From positions 2,542,001 to 2,606,000 of the forward strand of contig NC_057385.1 of the NCBI RefSeq assembly GCF_016906535.1: 64,000 bases of DNA, given 5' to 3'. Position numbers and translations under genes: made by a program. Origin of the DNA: Rhizoctonia solani. Taxonomy: Eukaryota > Basidiomycota > Agaricomycetes > Cantharellales > Ceratobasidiaceae. Of this stretch, positions 56,483 through 64,000 are shown piece by piece (positions within the stretch are counted from its first letter, which is position 1; every line of letters begins with the position of its first letter). Under the pieces are notes generated by a model that saw only the letters and a program-made list of their open reading frames with translations, searched no databases and had not been told where the DNA came from.

Positions 56483-57689
56483 CTTTGTAGATGAGAATTG
56501 GACCCAACTTATGGCACACAAACATAGGAGATCAATGCAGCAGAGGCGCAAGAGCCTGAGATGTATACAGCTTCGTAGTGTACCGGGCTTGTATGAACTT
56601 GGAGATAGTACCAATTCTTCAACCTGTTTGGAATATTGACAGCGCGTGGATAGTACATACCGGGTTCTTTTGGTATATGGTACATGCGAGGTGCTGCTCT
56701 TCAGCTAGAGTGAGTTCGGTCTATGTTAGCATGGTTCGACAAATTTTCCATCTTATTTGACCAAATCTAAAATAATCCGCATTGATTCTATTTAACCTAA
56801 CCACCAAACTTCGCGAATTTGACCCCAAGCTAGAAAGGTTCAGACAAGCCACTGTATATTCGATCCTAAGTTTTGGGGGAAGACAAAGCACATCGAACCC
56901 CCTCGGTACAGTTTGGGCCAATCCCTAGCTTAAATGGCAATCATGTGTGTATGCCTGTGGGGTATACCTCACGGATCGCTGTCTCTGCAGTACAGTCTGA
57001 GTCCTGAATAAGTGCCTATGATTTTTGCTTTCACCTTTCAGACAAGCTCTAATGAGGCATTGGCTCGAACACCCCAAAATTCGATTACGGTGGTAACAAG
57101 TCCAAATCCAGAGACATCGTACGCCTGGCTAAGTTAAATTAAGTTGTTCCGGCCAGGTGTTAATACAAGTAAAAATCGATTGTCAGTTTGGCTCATGTTC
57201 CAGGATATTTTCTTTTACATCCTACGCCACCAATAAAGTGTGTATATAGATCTACATGTACATACCGTAGCGCTCTACATATGGGCAGCAAGAGTCTTTA
57301 AACCCCCCTTCTCCCAGAATATGGTTGGGTCAACGGGTCTGTAACCTATTTATCGAAAATAACGTGACCGAGCATACATAATCTGGAGTAAGGAAGAATT
57401 GATATGAATTCGATTCCATCGCCAACGTGATGTAGTACCTTCAATTCTCCTAAATCTAGATAGCACCGGCATGTCATCAAAGACAAATGTTACCCTCAAT
57501 CGCTCCGGTTAACTATAGAGACCTGAGGCCATGAGTTTGTTTTTGAGAGAATAAATAAACACATGTGCTGTTAAACAGTTACGAAACAGTCGCTAATTTC
57601 AGTCTAGAGTGGGGCTGCAATTAAAACAAATAAATGACACAGAAAGGAAAACACAGTAATACAACGTCGTAAAGGTCGAATCATGAGGT
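56483..57689. other. AT-rich intergenic region
   Basis: 1.2 kb with no coding signal on either strand. It ends at the 3' end of TOM22. Confidence 0.5.
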
Positions 57690-58211
57690 CTAAAATCCGG
57701 GAGGCACAAGACCAGAGCTGGATGATTGGCCTGGCTGTCCCTGCTGTCCCTGTTGCCCGTATGGGGCGAGCATCTACAAAATCGAGGTCAGGTCAAGTGT
57801 CGAGGCAGAGGACATAGTACTCACACCCTGTGCGCCCTGTTGCTGGGCCAGCATTTCCTTTTCTTGTTGCACGATCTTTGCCTCGTCCTCGAGCGCAAGC
57901 GCAAGAGGCAACCCTACGAGTAATGCGCTGGTTGTGATTACCCAAATGATATTCCCCCCGATCTTCCCAACGCGCTTGGCAATCGAAGCTGCACTTGAGA
58001 CCTTGCTACCAATAGACTGGCGAGTTGTGGGAGGCACAATGTCTACAAGTGCCGCGAGGCGTTCACCAAGTGTCTCTTTCTCGGGAGAGGATGCAGTACT
58101 AAGGGATGAGGAAGTACTCGCGACAGAGTCACTTGACGAGCTGTATTCGGAGCTACCATAAGGCGAGCTGGAGCGCAAGTCCTTATCGCGAATCTCTTCG
58201 ACTTTGACCAT
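57690..58211 (-). CDS. tom22: Mitochondrial import receptor subunit TOM22, 156 aa
   Basis: Exons are 58211..57825 and 57773..57690 with a 51-nt intron, total 471 nt with an intact frame. The cytosolic N-terminus is Ser/Glu-rich (EYSSSSDSVASTSSSLSTAS) followed by LGERLAALVDIVPPTTRQSI. One membrane segment follows (IIWVITTSALLVGLPLALAL), then the intermembrane-space tail EDEAKIVQQEKEMLAQQQGA and a Gln/Gly-rich end (YGQQGQQGQPGQSSSSGLVP). This single-span layout with LALEDEAKI is typical of TOM22, the central receptor of the outer-membrane TOM complex. The N-terminal region is Ser-rich and only modestly acidic compared with yeast Tom22. Confidence 0.9.
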
Positions 58212-58378
58212 TTTGTGAATAGGTTGTGGGTTGGGAGGCGGGGTGGGAGAGGTGAAAGTTTAGTGGGAGATCAGTATATTAGCTAAGCTGACTTCATCGA
58301 GGGCGCTTAAGGTGGTAGAATTTTGAGGTCGGTTCTGTGTTTATCGCCGAAGCAGTATTTATTCCATAGCTGTCCACC

Positions 58379-60973
58379 ATGGGACGACGTCAGACACGTA
58401 CTAACAACAGAGCGGGGCATGGCGGGAACAAAGGCAAGGTCACCGGTGCTCGTAACCCGAATGGAAAACGAGGAGATAACCGTATTAGTATAAAGGAGGA
58501 GGGCAGGATGAGGCGTTGGGAGAAGGCTGAGGATATACCAATGGATGAGGAGGACGAGTGTAAGCAACTGCACAATTTAATGCACGTTATTTGATAATCC
58601 AACCTCACATAGTCTTTGCTGCTCGCGACAAAATCTTGCTCGACGACACCGCACGAGCAAGAGCACGTGCTGGCCCGGCTCCAGACGACGGAGACGAGTT
58701 TGATGAAGATGACGAAGTATTTGGTCTCGATGGAGTTGGCGAATCATCTTCAGAAGAGGGTTATAGTGATGACGAAGTAGAAGAAGAACAGGAGAGCGCC
58801 TCGGGGTCTCAGTCGAAAACTAAGGCTAAACCCAAGAGACAAAACACAGCACAGTCAGAAGATTCAGACTCTTCAACAGACTCGGAGGCTGAGATTTCGC
58901 GCTGGGGGAAATCACGCTCCGTCTACTATGCTGACAATTCACGTTGATGGATGACGGCGATGAAGAGTCTCGGAAGATGGAAGAGCGAGAGGCAAGGAGG
59001 TTGCAGTTGAAGATGATTTCGGAGATTGGGGAGGACGATTGGGGCTACAATGACACACAGTGAGTAAACGAAACGTTCTTACTCAACAGGATACTCATAC
59101 ACTGTCAACAGTGACACTGCAGAAGCTACCGTATCCCTGTTAGCCGTACCGGTTGCACCCGCGCTTCCAACCGACAAAGCGTCGTTGATGCGCCACATTG
59201 AGAAGTACGACCCGCTTTCACTAGCATTAGCACGGGACTGGGAAGACATTGCCTATCAGGTTATTGAAACTAGTGCGGCAGTAAAACAGTATGTCAACTC
59301 TTTGTTTGATAAAATTGTCCTAACCAACCAAAAGGGTCGAACAAGAAAGTCCTGATGATCCCTCCCTTGGATTAATGCATCTGCATCATCGTAGGCAACC
59401 TCTTGAAATATTGAGACACCGTATCGATATTATATTTTCACAGAAACACTCCTCTCGTATGCCACCACCCTCGCATTCTACTTGCACCTTCAATCCACCC
59501 CAAAGGGCGATACCTCAAACTTGTCACAAAATCCAAATCTCAGCCCAACAGAGACAAAGCAGCTACGAACTGAAGTCATCTCGCGCCTCCTCACATTGAA
59601 GCAATCTCTTGCCACCCTCGAAGATTTGGGCTTCGCCGCTGACGACGACGACGATTTCGACGAAAGCGATGAGGACATACTCACAGACGAAGATGGCAAC
59701 AGCGATGTTGAGGACAACATACAGGAAGACATCAGTCCATATGGTCTCAAACCAGGGGACAAAGTTTCGTTGGCGAGTGGCGGGATCCCTCGCTTACAGA
59801 ACCTGGAGGAGCCCTGGCAACAAGACAAGATTACTGGATGGATGGAATCTACTTCATCGCCCAAGCCAGAGGTCCACAGGAAGAAAAAGAAGAAGGCTGA
59901 TTCAGATCTTGGCCAACTTGAAGAGGGAGAACTCGAGGCTCTTATGCAAGACGCTTTAGATTTGGAGGAACCGACGGCAATAACCTCCCCGCCAAAGAAG
60001 AAGAAGAAACTAGATTTATCAGAATTCCCAGAGTTGAGCGAGAAGAAGAAAAAGAAGGGGACCACCCCAAAACCTGTGTTTGATTTGGTTGAGCCCGAAT
60101 TCACGGCGACGAAGTCAAAGGCTACGCAGGAGCCAACCCCGGGCACGGATGTGGATCTTGAAGCGCTTGGTGATCCAACGCAACTTAGTCATACCGATGC
60201 TAGTGATAAGGCTGGGCGACGGAAAAGCCTTCGGTTCCACACAAGTAAGATTGAAAGGTGCGCACCATGCCTATATGCGCATTTAAACAATCAACTAAAT
60301 ATACACCCTTACAGTACTTCAAATCGTCGCTCGAACGCTCGCGCTGGTATGGGTGGTGACGACGATCTGCCTTATAGAGAGCGTCGAAAGGAACAAAAAC
60401 GACACGGCCTCGGCGAGGGGGGCGATGACCTCGAAATGAGCGAAGGTGGGGGTGCTGACACTGGGGTGGATATGGGTGCAGTGCCAATAGGAAAGCGAAA
60501 CCGCGACATTTCTGAACAACTAGGAGATGACGGGTCCGAAGGAGAAGAAGGATATTATGAGCTTGTGAGGACAGCCAAGAAACAGAAGAAGGAGGAAAAG
60601 AAAGCAGAGTATGAAGCTATGAGAGCTGCCGAACGGTTCGTATTTCCCTTATACCAATGCTTTGTCCGAGAATTGACGTAATCAACTATCTCATAGCATT
60701 GATCCTGATGAAGAATCCTCGGAAGGCCCTCGTTCACTAACTAGAACGATACTCAAGAACAAGGGGATGACGGCCAACCGCAGTCCTAAAAACAAGGCAG
60801 CACGTAATCCTCGCGTCAAAAAGAAGATGCAATACGCCAAAGCTCAGAAAAAGCTTCGAAGTCGACAGGCGGTCTTCAAAGGGGGAGCAGAGGTTGCAGC
60901 CGCACGAGAAGGAAAATACGAGGGAGAAAAGAGTGGTATCTCTGGAAGGGTCGTCAAGAGTATCAAACTATAG
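58379..60973 (+). CDS. utp3: U3 snoRNP processome protein SAS10/UTP3, ~757 aa (one frame break)
   Basis: Sas10/Utp3 acts in early 18S rRNA processing in the nucleolus. Exons are 58379..58559, 58613..59059, 59112..59288, 59335..59390, 59444..60257, 60315..60635 and 60697..60973. It begins MGRRQTRTNNRAGHGGNKGK, with DEEDEFFAARDKILLDDTAR and acidic blocks. The Sas10/Utp3/C1D domain follows (SLALARDWEDIAYQVIETSA, TLLSYATTLAFYLHLQST, RLLTLKQSLATLEDLGFA). Next comes FHTSKIESTSNRRSNARAGM, and the Sas10 C-terminal domain NKGMTANRSPKNKAARNPRV. Between ADNSR and MDDGDEES a base seems missing (~58943-58945); 2273 + 1 = 2274 nt. The acid- and Lys-rich segments create long false frames on the opposite strand. 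Confidence 0.92.
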
Positions 60974-61154
60974 AAACCTATTGGCTACTTCGTACTGTCT
61001 TATATATCACAAGACTCTACTTTTGATTCGCATTCATATTTGTAGTAAATTTAGTCAAGCACATTGTCGTTATTAGTCCAAGCACGGGTCTTAGGAAAGT
61101 CGACATCACGTGATACGATGTGCTTTCCAGTGAGAAACCCATCCCACGTCCGCA

Positions 61155-62624
61155 ATGTATCGAGCCTCTGCTCTCAAAATCTCTAGAGCGGTAGTCCGTA
61201 TTGAAAAGGTATTATATAACTCTATGCCGTGAATTATACTAAAAATGGGGTTGTGATAGCGTGGGCTTGCTGACCTGACCGTCCTCCCTACTCGTCAACC
61301 TATCATTTCGTATGGCCCGCCAGGACGAAGTGCTGTTTCAGGTCATGTTGCTACTGTCTTTGGATGCACCGGATTCCTTGGGAGATATCTAGTTTCTAAA
61401 CTTGGTGATTAACACAATCATTTCACTAATGTTCAAGTTTTGATTGGCTCATGTACTGTAGCAAAGGCAGGTACTCAGGTAATCATTCCATACCGGGATG
61501 AGGACGAAAAGAGGCATCTTAAAGTACTAGGAGATCTTGGACAAATTGTCCCACTGGTAAGCCCGATCTCATGTCACTGTTTGTGCGTACCAGTATTGAT
61601 ATGCTTGCACAGGAATGGGACTTGCGACATGAAGATCAGATTGCTGAGTGCATGAGGCACTCTGACATTGTTTACAATTTGGTAGGACGGGACTACGAGA
61701 CCAAGTAAACGCATTTAACTTAGATTACGTTGGATTACTGATGGCGATTCCCATCTCTCATAGGAACTTTGACTACAATTCCGTTCACGTTGCCGGAGCG
61801 GCATCAATCGCTAACATTGCCTCTCAGCTGCAAATCCCTCGGCTTGTGCATGTGTCACATCTTAATGCTTCGCATAAGTCCGAATCCCAATTTTATCGAG
61901 CCAAAGCTGAGGGAGAGGATGCCGTTCGGGAGGCGTTCCCCGAAGCAACCATTATTCGTCCGGGCCCGATTTTTGGTCATGAGGATAAACTGCTTAACTC
62001 AATGGCGGTCTGGCCCATCCTTTGGACACTTAATCATGGAGACACTAAGATTAGACCTGTTCATGTGAGTTGATATTGGAATACAGCGTCAAGGAACTTA
62101 CCGCCGATACATGCACCACATGCACCAGGTTCTAGACGTTGCCCAAGCTTTATCGAACCTAAGTGTTATCACGAACCCAGCTCAGGTGTACAATCTTCCG
62201 GGTCCGGCGTACCACACCTACACCACGATGCTCGATCTTGTGGCCGCTGTGACTTGCAAGACCCCTGCACACCCACCTACAATTCCCAAACCGATCGCCC
62301 TGGCGCTTGCACGTGCCGCCCAGGTTGTGTGGTGGCCAGCATTGAGCCCTGATGAGGTTGTACGACGCTACATTAATGACTCTGACGTTCCTGGTGACTG
62401 GGATGCTCTCGGTATTACTCCCGAAGAGGTGGAAGGGCACGCAATCACTTATTTGAGGCGTTATCGTTCCGCGTAAGTTATTTCATGTCGAGAAACACTA
62501 TACATGCGGGATATTGACACGCCACTCCGATTCCAGTGTAAACTTTGCTCGCCCAGTGCAGCTTCCTGCTGCACGTCCCGCCGTTGTAAGTCCATTTGCT
62601 TATATTAGCGCATATCAATTATAA
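61155..62624 (+). CDS. Complex I 39/40-kDa subunit (NDUFA9-type), ~372 aa
   Basis: Exons are 61155..61208, 61260..61404, 61462..61556, 61613..61704, 61764..62064, 62129..62472 and 62537..62624, with an intact frame. The presequence [20 protein letters not shown] precedes the atypical short-chain dehydrogenase fold: [20 protein letters not shown] (NADPH-binding), [40 protein letters not shown] and [40 protein letters not shown] holds the Y-x-x-x-K-like pair (Tyr, Lys). Then [18 protein letters not shown] and [13 protein letters not shown]. This subunit stabilises the peripheral-arm junction of mitochondrial complex I. The last residues after RPAV are uncertain: I read through to TAA at 62622-62624, but a further intron is possible. 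Confidence 0.92.
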
Positions 62625-63092
62625 AGCATTGAGCAACGAAGCAGTCTGGCCGATAAATATGTAGCGTAGATCAGAGCATTATCAAAATTTAGTTGGCTAG
62701 TCTGGCGGTCAATTTAAGGAGAGAGTGCTATTAACCAGCTATCCTTTACTGCTGGGTCTAATTGATATTATAAGCCCAAAAGCATAAGTTTCAGTCGATA
62801 ATATAGAACCGGACGGAGCTGAGACGGAGGTGGATTTATGACCCTTTCATCATTCCACTTAAGGCAAGCCGCAACCGCAAAGGCTGTCATTCGCACCCTA
62901 GTGGATCTACGCAAATTAACTATGCTTTTTATTGAGAGTAGCATATTTGATGAAATGAAATCGATACCGCGCCAAAGTACTTCTTTACCAAGACATTTTT
63001 GGTATCGCAATGATTTTCGTTGGGATGAGGCCCGTGAGTAAATTAACCGAAGATCGATATCACGTGCCGTGCATGATTTCTCATTGTCCATC
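62625..63092. other. Intergenic region
   Basis: 468 bases of AT-rich 3' flank and the mL58 promoter; no supported gene. Confidence 0.5.
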
Positions 63093-63633
63093 ATGAGTCT
63101 GTTCACTCGTACAACGTCCTTGGCAAGGCCACTCTATATTGTTCGCAACTATGCAGTGTCAAGATCTAACCCGCGTCCAAAAGACCCGATTCTTAACTCG
63201 CCAAACGCAAAGGCACAACAGATTGCGCCAGATGTAACGTTCATCCATAACCCACCTTCGTCGGTCCCTACGCCCCACTCTTTGACTACCATGCCAGCCT
63301 CTCCACTTCTATCCAAACCGACTAGGTCTAGTGGTGCTGATCACTTCCTCCTGTATTGCATCCGAAAGCTGAGGTGGAACGGCCTAAACTTACTCGAGAC
63401 CAAATAGAAGAGATCCGTCGGTTGAGGCTGAGCGACCCCAAGACGAATTCGTGCCAAGTACTGGCTGAAAAATTCAATTGCACACCAATATTCGTTAGTA
63501 TGGTCGCCCCATTACCCAAACAAAAGCGAGAAGAGTTGGAAAAGGAGCAGCGTGAAGCACAAAAAGGGAGCAGTGGGGAGAGAAGAAAAACCTCATTAGG
63601 GAGATTAGGAAGAAACGAAGGCATTTCTGGTAG
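63093..63633 (+). CDS. mrpl20: Mitochondrial ribosomal protein mL58 (MrpL20), ~180 aa (two frame breaks)
   Basis: This is an intron-free gene for a fungal large-subunit mitoribosomal protein. MSLFTRTTSLARPLYIVRNY is a mitochondrial presequence. The conserved core reads LPPVLHPKAEVERPKLTRDQ, IEEIRRLRLSDPKTNS, VLAEKFNCTPIFVSMVAPLP, then KQKREELEKEQREAQ and WGEKKNLIREIRKKRRHFW. These blocks fall in three frames. One base appears missing at ~63341-63344 and one at ~63571-63573, so 541 + 2 = 543 nt. In the raw frame the protein would instead run on to a stop at 63691 with an unrelated tail, which is unlikely. The fully conserved basic end RKKRRHFW supports the corrected reading. Confidence 0.85.
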
Positions 63634-64000
63634 CTTCCTAATTCGGGCCCAGTATGATGTTCTACCCTTTTCGGTGCGCCTCGAGCTCTAGGTTGGTGGT
63701 TCTTGAAAACAGTAACTGACCGGCTACGTACCTCCTTAGGTGTGATTTAATCAATCATGGATGTTTTACTCGAGCTCGAATGAAATTCTTGACTGGCACG
63801 TTGTGGGCCTCATACCGATCAAAGAGTATTGAAATAAAGCCCTTATTGACTAGTCAATACTTAACAACGTCGAATTTGCATCTGTAAGAAAAAGTAGCAA
63901 ATGCTGACTAAACTCGTATGCCAACCATGCTTTTTCTAAGTGTGTATTCGATGTTTCAGTAAACACGCAGCATACATAAAAGGACCACGGTCGGACTTCA
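63634..64000. other. 3' flank at window edge
   Basis: 367 bases with no recognisable coding sequence before the window ends. Confidence 0.45.

Noticed and set aside
59490..60146. 218-codon open frame on the minus strand
   Set aside because: It is the shadow of the acidic, Lys- and Ser-rich SAS10 coding sequence; it reads as Ser/Phe runs with no domain.
1..64000. A biosynthetic gene cluster, CRISPR array, operon or antiphage-type system
   Set aside because: The genes are eukaryotic, heavily spliced and of unrelated housekeeping roles. The lone methyltransferase has no adjacent synthase, oxidase or transporter.

Overview
The window is nuclear DNA of a filamentous basidiomycete, most likely an Agaricomycete of the Rhizoctonia type (Cantharellales). 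That placement is my inference. It rests on dense genes cut by many short introns (45-70 nt, GT...AG, CTNA-like branch sites), protein families that read as basidiomycete versions, and a plant cell-wall enzyme. About 23 protein genes could be built exon by exon. In most, the exon lengths sum exactly to a multiple of three and conserved motifs run unbroken across every junction.

Layout. 0-7.2 kb: 3' end of a poly(A)-binding protein gene (+), a 10-exon SAM methyltransferase (-), the SAGA subunit Spt8 (-) and a SIRT5-type sirtuin (+). 7.2-9.4 kb: non-coding, with a solo LTR flanked by a 5-bp target duplication. 9.4-23.6 kb: MSS51 (-), an SMI1/KNR4 cell-wall regulator (+), an F-box protein (+), CDC45 (-), PAN2 (-) and an YSC84-like actin-binding protein (-). 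23.8-29.0 kb: a PA-TM-RING ubiquitin ligase (+) and a VHS/SH3 sorting-type protein (-). 30.4-37.4 kb: a HIG1-domain Rcf2 gene (+), a shortened tandem paralogue lacking the HIG1 domain (+), splicing factor PRP6 (+) and a MOB kinase activator (+). 37.8-41.6 kb: a 1,222-residue low-complexity protein (-). 41.6-47.1 kb: a gene desert. 47.1-50.8 kb: a WW-domain protein (-) and a secreted PL4 rhamnogalacturonan lyase with a C-terminal CBM1 (-). 52.4-64 kb: mitochondrial phosphate carrier (+), a double ZZ-finger protein (+) with a decayed copy downstream, TOM22 (-), SAS10/UTP3 (+), a complex I NDUFA9-type subunit (+) and mitochondrial ribosomal protein mL58 (+).

Themes. Several genes serve mitochondria (sirtuin, MSS51, Rcf2, phosphate carrier, TOM22, NDUFA9, mL58). 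Others act in mRNA turnover and processing (PABP, PAN2, PRP6) or chromatin and replication (Spt8, CDC45). They are housekeeping genes that happen to be neighbours, not an operon or a metabolic cluster.

Most striking global signal. Ten otherwise conserved genes contain apparent frame breaks. Almost every one is repaired by adding one base, only rarely by removing one. Five lie in MSS51 alone. This one-sided pattern points to single-base deletion errors in the assembly more than to gene decay, and it must be resolved before any of these genes is called broken. I found no tRNA, rRNA, CRISPR or complete transposon, and no clear sign of a wholly new system. The best biological leads are the Rcf2 half-gene, the PL4-CBM1 enzyme, the PA-TM-RING with a replaced zinc ligand, the set of GC-AG introns and the decayed ZZ copy.
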